DNA from: Modicisalibacter ilicicola DSM 19980
Lineage (GTDB): Bacteria > Pseudomonadota > Gammaproteobacteria > Pseudomonadales > Halomonadaceae
Length of the DNA stretch: 64,000 bases
NCBI RefSeq assembly: GCF_900128925.1
Contig: NZ_FQUJ01000010.1
Coordinates: 62,001-126,000 of the forward strand
Direction: 5' to 3'
Part shown: positions 52,245 to 63,060 of the stretch, piece after piece
How the letters are laid out: every line of letters begins with the position of its first letter
How positions within the stretch are numbered: position 1 is the stretch's first letter
Notes under the pieces: model-generated
What the model was told of the DNA's origin: nothing
The model's input: the letters and a program-made list of their open reading frames with translations, nothing else
The model's database searches: none
Made by a program: the position numbers and the translations under genes

Positions 52245-55200
52245 ATGTGGTCACGAGTCAAGAGCGGGTTGCGCCGCTTGGTGCCCGGGCTGGCGAAGGC
52301 AGACAGTCAAGCCGACCAGGTGAAGATGCAAGGCAATCGTACTCAATCGCTTCGCCAGGACGCCCGGCGTCTCTCGGTGATCCCATGGCTGCTGCTGGCA
52401 GGGATCGCCCTGGCGGCCATCTGGTGGCTGGGGCCATTGTGGGTGGTAGGTGAATCGCGGCCGCTGGTTCCATGGCACAATCGACTGCTGGCCAGCCTGG
52501 CCCTGGGCGTCATCGTCAGCGTGGTCTGGGGTGTGCGACTATCGCGTCGCTTGCAAGAGTTCCGCGATGCCGATGAGCACAAGGAGCTGCTGCAGCATGA
52601 CCCGGTTCGAGGCGATGTCGAGCGGCAGGAAACCTCGCTCAATGCCACGTTGGCGGAACTCACCGCGAGTCTCGGTGGCGGCAGAAAGGCACGTTACAAG
52701 CTGCCCTGGTATCTGGTCATGGGCGTCGAGAATGCCGGCAAGACCAGCCTGATCAACCGTTCCGGCCAGAATTTCTCGCTGACCCACGTGCTGAAAGTCT
52801 CCGGCCAGGGCAAGCGCAACCGCCACGGCTTCGACTGGTGGATAGGCGATAAAGCAGTACTCATCGACCCGGATGGCGAACTGCTTACCCAAAAGGCCCT
52901 GACGGGTGGTGAACCCGCCGAGCCCGAGAGCCGTCTTTGGGATCACTTCATCACCTGGCTGGAGCGTGAACGCACTCGCCGCCCCCTGGACGGTATCGTT
53001 CTGGTGCTCGATCTGGCGAACCTGAGCCATGCCAAGGTTGGCGTGAGGAAGGCTTACGCCGCCCTGATGCGGGCACGCATGCGTGAGCTGATGGAACGAC
53101 TGTCGACGCGCCTGCCGGTCTACGTCACCTTCAGCAAGATGGACCTGTTGCACGGCTTCGACGATTTCTTCCGCCACTATTCCCGTGACGAGCGCCGTGC
53201 CCCGCTCGGCTTTACCTTCAGTGCCGCGTCGCTGGATCAGCCGGAACGTTGGGAAGAGGAGTTCGCCACCGCCTACGACGGCATGCTCGAACGCCTCAAC
53301 GCTCGTCTGCCGGCTCTGCTCGCGGAGTGCCGCGACGGCGAGGAGCGCCAATCCGTATTCCGTTTCGTGCGCCAGTTGGCCGGCTTGCGTGACGTGCTGC
53401 TCGGTTTCCTCCAGGAAGCCTTGGCCAGCGATCGCTTCTCCACTGCCGCCATGGTGCGTGGCACCTATTTCACCTCGGTCTACCAGCAGGGCGTGCCGGA
53501 AGACCCCTTCGTCGATGCGGCGGCGCGACGCTATGGCATGGCCGATAGCGTGCAGTCCGCCCATCGGGCGGCACGTTCAGCCCTGTTCTTCAGCGAAGAG
53601 CTGTTCGACAAGATCATCTATCCCGAAGCCGGGCTTGCGGGCGACAACGCCAGGGCCTCACGCCGTCGCCATCGCCTACACAGGGCCAGCGTGATGGCCT
53701 GCCTGTTCGGCGGCGCAGTGCTGGTCGGTGGCTGGAGTCACTTCTACCAGAAGAATGCCCTGGCCCTGGCAGCGGTGGAAGAAAAGGCGCACGACTTCAC
53801 CACGAGCCGTCCTGCCGAATTGCAATCCGGGGCCCACACGGGCCACGTGCTGCTCGACACCCTAGACCGCCTGCGCGGTGCCACCCTGGAATTCGGCGAT
53901 TTTCGGGCACATATGCCCGTAATTGCCGACATGGGGCTCTACCAGGGCAACAGGGTCGGTCGCGAGGTCGAGGGCGCCTACCTGGCGACCCTCGAGTATC
54001 GTTTCCTGCCGGCCCTGATGATCGACATCATGGACGAAATGAACCGCGCCCAGCCCAACAGCAACGAGAAACTCGCCTTGCTGCGCGTATTGCGCATGCT
54101 CTCCGACGCCAGCGGTCGCCAGCCCGAGCGCGTGCACGAGGTCATGGCCAACCGCTGGCGGCAGGAATTCCCCCACCAGGGAAGCGTGCAGCAACGCCTG
54201 CTGGCACACCTCGACTATGCCATGGCCTATACCGACCTGGAGGGGGACGCGAACGCAGGACAACCCGGCGCCATCACCGCCATGACGCCACTGCGAGGCA
54301 GTATCGAAGCCGCCCAGCGCGAACTTGCCCAAATCCCCATGGCAGAGCGCGTCTATCGTGCCCTGGCCGCAGGCAGTACCCAACGCAGCGCTGCCAGCCT
54401 CGATCTTCGCCAGGGAATCGGTCCCGCCTGGAGCACCGTGTTCCGGGCCCGCAACGACGACCCTCGAAACGTGCTCATCCCTGGCCTGGCGACTCGGGAC
54501 GGGTTCGAACACTACTTTCTTCCCAAGCTCGACCAGGCTACCGAACTGGCGTTGATCGATCTTTGGGTACTGGGCCGCCGCGAGAACATCGATTTCAGCG
54601 ACGCCGACAAGCGTCATCTGAGGGACGCCCTGCGCGAACTCTATGTCAGCGACTACAGCATCACCTGGCGTGAGGCCCTGGCCCAGGTAGAACTGGTGCC
54701 TTTTCAGGACATCGACCAGGCCGTGGTGGTCATGGACAGCCTGCTAGGCGCCAGCCGCCCGCTGGATCGTCTGCTTGGCGAGGTGGCCCGCAATACCGAG
54801 CTCTATCCGCAGTTGCCGATCGACGACGATACCGCGCGTCAGGCATTGGAGCGTTCGCTCCGCTATCAGTTGGCTGGTGAAATCGACAGGTCTTTCAGTG
54901 ACCTCAACCACCTGATGACCGCCCAGAACGACAATCCTGCCGACATCGTCGAGATCAAGCGCGTCATCGCCGATCTGCGCGACTATCTACGCCAGGTGCA
55001 AGGCGCCAACGATCCCGGTCGGACCGCCTTCGTCATCGCCCGCGACCGTTTGGTGCTTGGTGGCGAGGACCCCATAGGTGCTCTCGGGCGCATCGCCAAG
55101 GAAACGCCCGCGCCGGTGGATCGCATGCTTGCCGAGCTGGCGGATCAGAGCTGGCAGCTGTTACTGAACGACGCCCTACGCCATCTCGAGCGCCAGTGGC

Positions 55201-55910
55201 TCGACGATGTCGTCGCCCCCTACGAGCAACGTCTCGCCGGCCGTTATCCGCTGGCTCCCGATGCTCGCCGCGATGTCGCTCTGGAGGACTTCGAGCGCTT
55301 CTTTGGCCCGAAAGGCATCCTGATCAGCTTCTATCAGGACAACCTGCGCCCCTTCCTGGAAGGCGCCTCGGAACAGCTCCGCGACAACAACGGCAACCCG
55401 CTCCTGCGTGACAGCGTGCTCGCCTCTCTCGAACGTGCCAAACGCATTCGTGAGGCCTACTTCGACACCGATGGCCTGCTCGATGTCGAGTTCAGCCTCG
55501 AGCCTGTCAATCTCACACCGGACAAGCGGCGCAGCGTGATCAGTGTCGACGGCCAGCTGATCGAGTATCTGCACGGCCCGCGCAGCAACGTGCCGATGAT
55601 CTGGCCCAACAGCCTGCGCCACCTCAATGAGAGCCGGGTGACCCTGGTACCCAGCCAGATCAATCGCTCGCCCCGCAGCCTGCGCCGTCAAGGGGCCTGG
55701 GCCTGGTTCCGCCTCCTCGACGAGGCAGATATCACCGGGGCCAGCGAGCATGAACTGGAACTGCGCTTCAACGTCGACGGCGGCACCATGCATTACCGAC
55801 TGCATTCCGATCGCTCCCCCAACCCGTTCACCCGGCCGTTGACGGCGGGCTTCAGCCTGCCCACCGCGCTCTATGGCCAAGGAGGCGTCAACGATGCTGA
55901 CGAGACTTGA
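52245..55910 (+). CDS. tssM: T6SS membrane-complex protein TssM (IcmF/VasK)
   Basis: Large inner-membrane protein that reaches through the periplasm to TssJ, 1221 residues. Two hydrophobic helices at residues 45-68 and 80-98 form a hairpin; the cytosolic GTPase-like domain follows with Walker A GVENAGKTS at residues 160-168 and a later VLVLDLANLSHA region. A third helix (VMACLFGGAVLVGGWSHF) near residue 484 leads to a long periplasmic domain. The Walker lysine is intact, so nucleotide binding is likely. Its stop overlaps the GNAT gene start by 17 bases. Confidence 0.95.
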   Translation: MWSRVKSGLRRLVPGLAKADSQADQVKMQGNRTQSLRQDARRLSVIPWLLLAGIALAAIWWLGPLWVVGESRPLVPWHNRLLASLALGVIVSVVWGVRLSRRLQEFRDADEHKELLQHDPVRGDVERQETSLNATLAELTASLGGGRKARYKLPWYLVMGVENAGKTSLINRSGQNFSLTHVLKVSGQGKRNRHGFDWWIGDKAVLIDPDGELLTQKALTGGEPAEPESRLWDHFITWLERERTRRPLDGIVLVLDLANLSHAKVGVRKAYAALMRARMRELMERLSTRLPVYVTFSKMDLLHGFDDFFRHYSRDERRAPLGFTFSAASLDQPERWEEEFATAYDGMLERLNARLPALLAECRDGEERQSVFRFVRQLAGLRDVLLGFLQEALASDRFSTAAMVRGTYFTSVYQQGVPEDPFVDAAARRYGMADSVQSAHRAARSALFFSEELFDKIIYPEAGLAGDNARASRRRHRLHRASVMACLFGGAVLVGGWSHFYQKNALALAAVEEKAHDFTTSRPAELQSGAHTGHVLLDTLDRLRGATLEFGDFRAHMPVIADMGLYQGNRVGREVEGAYLATLEYRFLPALMIDIMDEMNRAQPNSNEKLALLRVLRMLSDASGRQPERVHEVMANRWRQEFPHQGSVQQRLLAHLDYAMAYTDLEGDANAGQPGAITAMTPLRGSIEAAQRELAQIPMAERVYRALAAGSTQRSAASLDLRQGIGPAWSTVFRARNDDPRNVLIPGLATRDGFEHYFLPKLDQATELALIDLWVLGRRENIDFSDADKRHLRDALRELYVSDYSITWREALAQVELVPFQDIDQAVVVMDSLLGASRPLDRLLGEVARNTELYPQLPIDDDTARQALERSLRYQLAGEIDRSFSDLNHLMTAQNDNPADIVEIKRVIADLRDYLRQVQGANDPGRTAFVIARDRLVLGGEDPIGALGRIAKETPAPVDRMLAELADQSWQLLLNDALRHLERQWLDDVVAPYEQRLAGRYPLAPDARRDVALEDFERFFGPKGILISFYQDNLRPFLEGASEQLRDNNGNPLLRDSVLASLERAKRIREAYFDTDGLLDVEFSLEPVNLTPDKRRSVISVDGQLIEYLHGPRSNVPMIWPNSLRHLNESRVTLVPSQINRSPRSLRRQGAWAWFRLLDEADITGASEHELELRFNVDGGTMHYRLHSDRSPNPFTRPLTAGFSLPTALYGQGGVNDADET

Positions 55911-56484
55911 GCGCTTGTTGCGACGCCAGAACGGCAAACGTGCAGCCGGCCCCCTTCAACCCGCCGACCCGTCATTCGGACTGAACTTGCTGGAAAACGC
56001 CCATGGCGACGACATCGAGATCTTTCTCGTCGCCGCGCGACATGCTGCCGCGCTTGGTCAGGCCCCCTGGATACTTCGCGATCGAGCGCATCTCGACACC
56101 CTCGGGCGGGCACTCGCTTTCACCCTTCAGTACGGCCTCTGGCTACAGCGAAACGACATGGGTGTCGAGCACTGGCAAGGGCAGTTGCTTGCCTTGCGCC
56201 CTTCCGGCGCGCCGCCCATTGGACTGGTACTGGCTTGCCGGCCGGACGACGAGGCCGCTTGGCAGTTGCGCTTTTTCTGCATCGACACCCCCTGGCTGGG
56301 CAAGGGCTACGGCGCTCGCCTGTTGCGTGCCGCCCGTCGTAGCTTGAGCGGCGTCCCTCTGCATGCCCGCCTGCCCTTGTGCTGTGTTGCGGCAGTCAAG
56401 AGCCTGGAAGCCGCCGGTTTCCAGCGCATGCATGTCGATGCCACCGATATCGCCAGCTTCGAAGCCCCCGCCGAGTGGGATTGA
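55894..56484 (+). CDS. GNAT-like acetyltransferase at the tssM-vgrG junction
   Basis: A 196-residue protein with a GNAT N-acetyltransferase fold in its C-terminal two thirds: QLLALRPSGAPPIGLVLACR (strands), then the acetyl-CoA loop LGKGYGARLLRAARR near residue 136, and KSLEAAGFQRMHVDAT, typical of the final GNAT helix and strand. The N-terminal 50 residues are basic and unclear. ATG 55894 has an AAGGAGGCGTC site inside the tssM end, so it is translationally coupled to tssM. It takes the place of vasL in the V. cholerae order. It may acetylate a T6SS part, effector or self target, but no substrate is shown. Confidence 0.65.
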   Translation: MLTRLERLLRRQNGKRAAGPLQPADPSFGLNLLENAHGDDIEIFLVAARHAAALGQAPWILRDRAHLDTLGRALAFTLQYGLWLQRNDMGVEHWQGQLLALRPSGAPPIGLVLACRPDDEAAWQLRFFCIDTPWLGKGYGARLLRAARRSLSGVPLHARLPLCCVAAVKSLEAAGFQRMHVDATDIASFEAPAEWD

Positions 56485-56523
56485 TCGATCATGAACGACC
56501 GAAGAATCAAGGGGGAACGACCC

Positions 56524-58578
56524 ATGGGACGCAGGAGCATGCAATTCACCCTCACCCGGGGCGATGGCGCCTCGAATGATGCCGGCGCCGACCTGGCGGT
56601 CGTCGACTTCCATCTCGAGGAAGCGCTCTCCCGGCCCTTCGAACTCACGGTGAATCTGGCCAGCCCCCGGCCCGATCTTGCCGCCGACGACTGGCTCGAA
56701 CGCGAGGTGACCCTCACCGTGTGGCAGGACGGCAAAGCCCTGCGCCGCGTGCATGGCGTGGTCGCCGAGTTCGCCCAAGGCGATCGCGGCCACCGCCGCA
56801 CCTTCTACACGCTTCTCGTCAGGCCGGCCCTGTGGCGGCTCTCCCTGCGCCACAACTCGCGTATCTTCCAGAACGCCTCGCCGCTGACCCTCATCAATAC
56901 CCTGCTTGCCGAGCGCGGCATCAAGGATGCGACCTTCGCGGCGACCCGGGAGCCCGTCGAGCGCGAATACTGCGTGCAGTACCGCGAGACGGACCTTGCC
57001 TTCATCGAGCGCCTGGCCGCCGAGGAAGGCCTGTGCTATTTCCACGAATTCGACGAGCGAGCGGGTGGCGCCCATCGCCTGGTATTCGCCGACGATCCCA
57101 AGAGGCTCGGGAACCTGGGGCCACGGACCTACCACAGCCGCGCCGGCGGGACGGCGCCGGTCCACCATGTGCGGCGACTGCGCCAGGTTGCCCGGGTGCG
57201 ACCGGCCTCGGCCATGCTGAAGGACTACTCCTTCAAGCAACCGGCATATGCGCAATTACATGAACAGGTCGGCAGTGCTCTGGAAGAACACGCGCAAAGA
57301 ACCGACTACGAGCACTTCGACTATCCTGGGCGCTACAAGGCGGATGCCTCGGGCCAGGCGTTCACCAAGACCCGCCTGGAACGCCTGCGCCACGACGCCC
57401 TCACCGTGAACGCCGAAAGCGATCTACCCGAACTGCGGCCCGGGACCCGTTTCACCCTCGCCGGGCACGATAACGACGCGCTGAACCGTGACTGGCAAGT
57501 CATCGAGGTGGTCCACGACGGCAGCCAGCCCCAGGCGCTCGAAGAAGACGCCGTCGGCGGTGACGGCATGACTAAATACACCAACACCCTGGTGCTGATG
57601 CCTGCCGACCGGGCCTGGCGGCCAGCGCAAGATACAAAGCCGCGCGTCGATGGCCCCCAGGTGGCCTTCGTGGTTGGCCCCGAAGGCGAGGAGATTCACT
57701 GCGACGAACACGGCCGGGTCAAGGTGCGCTTCCCCTGGGATCGCTATGCCAAACCCGATGACACGGCCAGTGCCTGGATTCGCGTCGCCCAGGGCTGGGC
57801 CGGCGGTGGTTATGGGTCGATCGCGATACCGCGCATCGGCCACGAGGTGATCGTTTCCTTCCTCGAGGGCGACCCGGACCAGCCGCTGATCACCGGGCGC
57901 ACCTATCACGCGGTGAATACCCCGCCCTACGCCCTGCCGGAGCACAAGACGCGCACCGTAATTCGCACCCAGACTCACCAGGGCGAGGGCTTCAACGAAC
58001 TGCGCTTCGAGGATGCCCAGGACAACGAGCAGATCTGGATTCATGCCCAGAAGGATCTGGAGCTGATCACCGAAAACGATCGCACCGAGGAGATTCGCCG
58101 CGACAGCCATCTCAGGGTCAAGCGCGACCGACTCACCGGGATCGAGCACGACGAGCACCTCCACGTAAACGGCGAACGGCGCGAGAAGATCGACGGCGAT
58201 GATCACCGGATCGTCGGCCAGACAAGCCACGAGAAATATGGCCGTGCCCAGCTCATCGAGGCGGGCAGCGAGATTCACCACAAGGCCGGCATGAAAGTCG
58301 TCATCGAAGCCGGCGCCGAGATCACCCTCAAGGCCGGCAGCAGCTTTCTCAAGCTCGACCCCAGCGGGGTGACGATCGTCGGCGCCGCGGTGAAGATCAA
58401 CTCCGGCGGTAGCCCGGGCAGTGGCAGCGGCCAGGGCGCGCTGGAGCCGCTGGTGGCGGCGGAGGTGGAGGCAGCGCCGCAGTTCAAACCGGTACAGGCG
58501 CCGCAGCATGCTGCTCTTCTTCAGCAACGCGCACTCTGCCCGGTCTGTGAACCCAGTGGAGACGAAGCAGCCTCATGA
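56524..58578 (+). CDS. vgrG: T6SS spike protein VgrG (TssI)
   Basis: Trimeric spike at the tip of the Hcp tube, 684 residues. It has gp27-like domains at the N-terminus ([18 protein letters not shown], then [20 protein letters not shown] near residue 158), then the gp5-like OB part ([17 protein letters not shown] with VRFPWDR near residue 400, [20 protein letters not shown]), and a DUF2345 extension with a beta-helix and [20 protein letters not shown]. The C-terminal tail ([15 protein letters not shown]) carries a CPVC pair and could bind the adaptor encoded next. A good ribosome site, AAGGGGGAACGACCC, precedes ATG 56524; 56491 is an alternative. Confidence 0.95.
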   Translation: MGRRSMQFTLTRGDGASNDAGADLAVVDFHLEEALSRPFELTVNLASPRPDLAADDWLEREVTLTVWQDGKALRRVHGVVAEFAQGDRGHRRTFYTLLVRPALWRLSLRHNSRIFQNASPLTLINTLLAERGIKDATFAATREPVEREYCVQYRETDLAFIERLAAEEGLCYFHEFDERAGGAHRLVFADDPKRLGNLGPRTYHSRAGGTAPVHHVRRLRQVARVRPASAMLKDYSFKQPAYAQLHEQVGSALEEHAQRTDYEHFDYPGRYKADASGQAFTKTRLERLRHDALTVNAESDLPELRPGTRFTLAGHDNDALNRDWQVIEVVHDGSQPQALEEDAVGGDGMTKYTNTLVLMPADRAWRPAQDTKPRVDGPQVAFVVGPEGEEIHCDEHGRVKVRFPWDRYAKPDDTASAWIRVAQGWAGGGYGSIAIPRIGHEVIVSFLEGDPDQPLITGRTYHAVNTPPYALPEHKTRTVIRTQTHQGEGFNELRFEDAQDNEQIWIHAQKDLELITENDRTEEIRRDSHLRVKRDRLTGIEHDEHLHVNGERREKIDGDDHRIVGQTSHEKYGRAQLIEAGSEIHHKAGMKVVIEAGAEITLKAGSSFLKLDPSGVTIVGAAVKINSGGSPGSGSGQGALEPLVAAEVEAAPQFKPVQAPQHAALLQQRALCPVCEPSGDEAAS

Positions 58579-59501
58579 GCACGACCTGGCCATTGGTACA
58601 TGGGTTGTCACCCTCGCACTGGCGCTGGCCCGCTGACCAAAGCGTGCTGTTACTGCTCGATGGTGTCCGTGTGAGCGGGTTGGCGCGCAAGCTCTACGAA
58701 TGGTCGGATGGCGCGATGGACGCCGAGCTGCTGTATGCCGGCACGCCCTGGGCGACGGTTCAGGAGGTGTCCCCCTGGCTGATCGCATTGCCTCATTTGC
58801 ATGACCCGATTATCGCGATGTTCCTTGAGGAGGGAGCAGGCGACGAAGGGGGGTATCTGATCGTCAGCGATGCGTCGCTGGTCGAGGTCGCCGATCATCT
58901 GCGGCAATTGATCCAGGTCCGTCACCCTATGGATATTCCCATGCTACTGCGCCTGGCCGATCCGGCGGTGATTCATGCCTTGCTGCCTGAAGAGCCTTCT
59001 ATGGGTCTGGCCCCTTGGGGGCCCATCACCCAGATCGTGGTGCCGGATGCCGTGGTGGGCGTATGGCGGGCCTGGTCGCCAGACACAGAAGTCGCGCAGG
59101 TGTGCTCTCCCATCGAACCGCCAGGCTATCGGTTGAACGAGGCTCAGCTACAGCGCCTGCAGGCCTGTGATCGCCGCGCGGATATTCGCCAACTGGCGAG
59201 CTTCGTCGAGACACATTGCGCGGGCTGGCTGAGCGACCTCACGCCTCAGGCACGTCACGCGCATCTATCGGCGCTCGTGACGCAAGGGCGGTCCTGGGGC
59301 TTTACCTCGCTGCGCGAGTGGTCGCTGCTCTGCACCGTGCTGGCACGGCTCGACATTCCCTCGCTGGACGACGCCAGGCTTTCCGAGAGAACACGCCATC
59401 TGCTTGCAGCTGTGGGTACCGGTACAGGCCTGGAGCGGCTGGAAGCGGCATTGACGAACATGAATGACATAACCAATAACACCTCAAGGAGTCTGTCATG
59501 A
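58575..59501 (+). CDS. DUF4123 T6SS effector adaptor/chaperone
   Basis: DUF4123 proteins (Tap-1/TEC group) load a cognate effector onto VgrG. The 308 residues begin with an [19 protein letters not shown] strand-helix region and contain [20 protein letters not shown] and [20 protein letters not shown], matching the DUF4123 pattern of short beta strands with LL-DG and DP-V motifs. The gene overlaps the vgrG stop (ATGA at 58575) and the effector start (ATGA at 59498), so the three are translationally coupled. This supports specific delivery of the downstream toxin by this VgrG. Confidence 0.82.
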   Translation: MSTTWPLVHGLSPSHWRWPADQSVLLLLDGVRVSGLARKLYEWSDGAMDAELLYAGTPWATVQEVSPWLIALPHLHDPIIAMFLEEGAGDEGGYLIVSDASLVEVADHLRQLIQVRHPMDIPMLLRLADPAVIHALLPEEPSMGLAPWGPITQIVVPDAVVGVWRAWSPDTEVAQVCSPIEPPGYRLNEAQLQRLQACDRRADIRQLASFVETHCAGWLSDLTPQARHAHLSALVTQGRSWGFTSLREWSLLCTVLARLDIPSLDDARLSERTRHLLAAVGTGTGLERLEAALTNMNDITNNTSRSLS

Positions 59502-62500
59502 CATCCTTTCAGCGACCCGCCGACGACCGCCACGATGGCGCGTTGGCCGCCTACGAGCAGCCGTGTCGTGACAGCGAAGAAGGCGCCAACTGCCCATTGC
59601 TGGAGCGCAAGGTCCAGCTATTGCCGCTACGCTACGGGATCGTCGAGGAGCTCCTTCCCGGCATCGGCATGCCCTATACGCTCGACGCCCGCCCGCTGGG
59701 CATTCGCCTGCTGCGCAACGGCTATCTTTATGTGCTGGACTCGACCGACAACTCACTCGCGGAGTACGAATTTCGCGACCAAGGCAACACCATCAGCGGC
59801 AAGCTCGAGTACCAGACCGATCGCACACTGTATGTCGGCTTCTCCGAAGTCCCATGGACCGAACGCAAGCGCGCCCAGGTACGTAACAGCACCAAGGATC
59901 GCGATGCCTTCATGCAGATGGTCGATCTCTCCGGTGCCAATCCCATTACCGGGGGCGGGGCTCAGCTCATTACCACTTCCCAGGCCGAACAGTGGGTCGC
60001 CGAGTTTGCCGAAGACGTCCAACCCGCCGCCATCGAAGACGGCCATGAACAGGAAGGCGAGCCCTATCACTGGGAGAACGAGCCCTACTACCACAAGACA
60101 CGCCTGGGCAAGCTACTCAAGCAGCACCGGGTCGCCGATCGCGATGAATGCCTGTGCCTGATCTTGCGTGATGACCTCGGCGTGATGCGCGATCTGGCGA
60201 ACCACCAAGACCACGTGGTCGACTGGGTCGAGACCTGGGCGAATGAAAACGACGGGCGCACCGAGCGCGATTATCTGCTCGGCTGTTACATCGAGTCGAT
60301 CACCCAGTTGAGCAGCGACGAACTTGAGGCGCTGGCCAGCGCGGAAAAAGATACTGAGCGCCAGCCAATGTGGGACGACCTCACGGCGATGGACGATACG
60401 TCTCGGGAACAAACACGCCAGTCCATACTCGACTACCTAAACGATAATACGCCACTGCTACGGCCCAACGATCCCGATTTGCCTTCTGAGCTGAGAGCCC
60501 AGATTCTCGAGAACTCAAAAGGTGTCGACCGCGCCGATTATGCCTATCAGGGCGGCAGCGCTGATTATCGTGACGTCATCCAGCGTCGACAGGCGACCAC
60601 TATCCAGCGTTATCAGGCACGCCAGGCATTGCAGGAAGCCGACCCGGGCTTTGTTGGTGCGCACCTGGACAGGCTGGTCAATGCCAAGCGTGAGCATGAT
60701 CGCCGCGTTCACGATATTCTCGAGGGTGCCAATTTCGGTCAGCGCGGCATCAATGAGCTGATCAACCGGCCCAGGATGGATGCCTTTGTCGACCAGCAGC
60801 GCGAGAAGCTCGCCCGCTGGAATACTCTGCTCGACCGCATCACCGCCGACCGGGTCGACATGCTGTGCAGCGATCGCTTCCATGTGGCCGCCTGGCATTT
60901 CGATGCCCAAGACAACCAACAACTGGAAGCCGCCTTTGCCGCCGAATACAGTTGCATGCGGGATATCTGCCGTAGCGATGAGGCCAATGAACAGATATAT
61001 GCCTGGCTAGAAGACAACCCACATAATGACCGCCCATTGCTGTACACCTTGTCGCTTGAGGAACAGACGACACTGACCAAGCAGTATGCCGACATCTTCG
61101 CGGCCGGCTATAAAGTCATTACCAATGCCCCCGAGTGGCTGGAAAAGCTTAAAAATATCGAACACGGCAGTCTACCGGATATTGCCTCCCTGCCTGAGAA
61201 TGTCCACGCTCTCGCCGATGGCGCACGCGCCAACCTGAACCCGGCATTGGGAATTGGCATTGCAAAAGCTCTGGAACCGCTTTATCAGGTGACAGGCCAT
61301 GCACTACCTCCACTGGAAGCGCTATTTCGCCCCATGCCAAGATTGCTGGCAGCGCGCATCCTCGATGCCACCGCCCGTGGAGATTTCGAGTTCCAGGTCT
61401 CTTCCACCGAGGAACTGCATGATTTTCGCGCCACCCTCCAGCGAGTTCTCGGGTTGCGTGAACGGCTTCTTTACGTCAATCGTCGACATGATCAAACCAA
61501 GGCAAGACGAGGGCATCGCTCTGCCGAGGCGCGGGACTTGCTCGGTGAACGACGCGCAATACAACGCCAGCTCGCCACGCAAGAAGAAGCCTTGGCCCGA
61601 GCGCTCAGCCCTGTGGCGGATTCTTCGGGTGAGCGTATCTCTCTTGCAGAGGGTAGTGCCGGTCGCGCAGGTCTAACGCTGGTATTGCCCGCCAACCAGC
61701 AGCAGCACGTCAGCGGAATGGTTCGCAACCTGCGTCAGGGCATCAACAGCGCCCCACGAATGGCCCTGGCCGGCGACGGCCTGGCGCTGGCTATTTTTAT
61801 GGTACAGGCAGTCAATCTATGGGGCGCGATCGAGGCATTAAACCAATTGTCAAATCGTGATGGGGAAAGTCCAGATTACTTGGCTCGAAAGAGGCAGGCG
61901 TGGGCGGCATTCTTCGCTACGGGAGCAGCAGGGTTTCTTGCCGCCCAAGGGGTTGGCCATACCGCCTTGAGCACCCAAGCACGGGTGCTAGGCCAGGCGC
62001 TTCAGAAAACCGCTTCCGAAAAAGTTTATACCCAACTCGGCAAACTGCATCTCGGGTTAGGATTCGCGGGCTATGGCGCGGGGTTCCTTGCCGCTGGTTA
62101 CAATCTCTATTCCAATCATGGCAACTGGCAAAGTGCCGTGCGCAGCGGCAACCATAAAGCTCAGGGTGCCGCATTGTTAGCCATGAGTGGTAACGCCAGC
62201 ATGATGGGTGCTTATGGCTATGGTTTTGGAAGCAACGTACTCGCAGGGCTTGCCGTGCGTAGTGGTAAGATCACTTGGGCCATGGCGGGTGCCCGTCTGG
62301 CAAACGTATTCGGGCGCGTCAACCTGATTGGCCTTGCCGCCACCGTGCTGGAACTCGGCGGCACCTGGTTATACAACCGTCACAATCTCAGCGCCCACGA
62401 TACCTGGTTACAGCACACACCCTGGGGACAAGAAGCTGGCGACGAATCTCTTGACTATTATTTGCAGACATTACGGGCCAGTGTCCAGCCAACGCATATC

Positions 62501-63043
62501 ACTCTTGAGCCGCACTATGCCGATACCGGCATGGGGGGCTGGTTCAATCACGCCACGCGTTGGGCGCGCGATCCAAGCCACTACACCTTGAAGCTGACAT
62601 TGCCCAGCATTACCCGGCAAATGCTCCAGGCTCCACTCGACGGCCAAGCTCCGGTCAGGTTGTCGTTCAGGGTATCACTGGTGCAGCCGGCCAAATTCAA
62701 CCAGCGCACTGGCATCACACTCGCATCGGAGCGCTGGGTGCCCACCGAGTCACTGACCGACGCTCTAACGCTTCGACTGGCAACGGATCAACCGGGCATC
62801 AGCCTGGTCGGAGCTATTGCAGCTCATGAACGCACATCACATGGCTACAAAACCGAGCACATCGTCGTCGGTATTCGCGTCGAATGGCTCGATGGCACAG
62901 GCAGTTATGGCAACCCCAGTGATCAAACCATCTATCTCGATCCAGCCGGCGGTACGGGCCCGGACAAGCGATATACTCCGGGCGATGTCGATATCAGGCG
63001 TATGCAACAGGATTGGCAACGCCTTGATATCGGGTCGTGGTAA
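59498..63043 (+). CDS. T6SS effector, VasX/BTH_I2691-like, with predicted pore-forming region
   Basis: An 1181-residue effector. Residues about 25-200 match the VasX N-terminal region: CPLLERKVQLLPLRYGIVEE, the RPLGIRLLRNGYLYVLD segment and a Y-x-x-P-W area (VGFSEVPWTERKR). A long helical middle follows. Residues about 755-960 have several hydrophobic helices (ALAIFMVQAVNLWGAIEAL, FFATGAAGFLAAQGVG, GLGFAGYGAGFLAAGYNLY, LIGLAATVLELGGTWLY), as in colicin-like membrane-permeabilising VasX. A beta-like C-terminal part ends the protein. It is delivered by the preceding adaptor and VgrG. The codon composition is more AT-rich than upstream genes. Confidence 0.85.
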   Translation: MTSFQRPADDRHDGALAAYEQPCRDSEEGANCPLLERKVQLLPLRYGIVEELLPGIGMPYTLDARPLGIRLLRNGYLYVLDSTDNSLAEYEFRDQGNTISGKLEYQTDRTLYVGFSEVPWTERKRAQVRNSTKDRDAFMQMVDLSGANPITGGGAQLITTSQAEQWVAEFAEDVQPAAIEDGHEQEGEPYHWENEPYYHKTRLGKLLKQHRVADRDECLCLILRDDLGVMRDLANHQDHVVDWVETWANENDGRTERDYLLGCYIESITQLSSDELEALASAEKDTERQPMWDDLTAMDDTSREQTRQSILDYLNDNTPLLRPNDPDLPSELRAQILENSKGVDRADYAYQGGSADYRDVIQRRQATTIQRYQARQALQEADPGFVGAHLDRLVNAKREHDRRVHDILEGANFGQRGINELINRPRMDAFVDQQREKLARWNTLLDRITADRVDMLCSDRFHVAAWHFDAQDNQQLEAAFAAEYSCMRDICRSDEANEQIYAWLEDNPHNDRPLLYTLSLEEQTTLTKQYADIFAAGYKVITNAPEWLEKLKNIEHGSLPDIASLPENVHALADGARANLNPALGIGIAKALEPLYQVTGHALPPLEALFRPMPRLLAARILDATARGDFEFQVSSTEELHDFRATLQRVLGLRERLLYVNRRHDQTKARRGHRSAEARDLLGERRAIQRQLATQEEALARALSPVADSSGERISLAEGSAGRAGLTLVLPANQQQHVSGMVRNLRQGINSAPRMALAGDGLALAIFMVQAVNLWGAIEALNQLSNRDGESPDYLARKRQAWAAFFATGAAGFLAAQGVGHTALSTQARVLGQALQKTASEKVYTQLGKLHLGLGFAGYGAGFLAAGYNLYSNHGNWQSAVRSGNHKAQGAALLAMSGNASMMGAYGYGFGSNVLAGLAVRSGKITWAMAGARLANVFGRVNLIGLAATVLELGGTWLYNRHNLSAHDTWLQHTPWGQEAGDESLDYYLQTLRASVQPTHITLEPHYADTGMGGWFNHATRWARDPSHYTLKLTLPSITRQMLQAPLDGQAPVRLSFRVSLVQPAKFNQRTGITLASERWVPTESLTDALTLRLATDQPGISLVGAIAAHERTSHGYKTEHIVVGIRVEWLDGTGSYGNPSDQTIYLDPAGGTGPDKRYTPGDVDIRRMQQDWQRLDIGSW

Positions 63044-63060
63044 CCAGGAAGGAAAAAACA

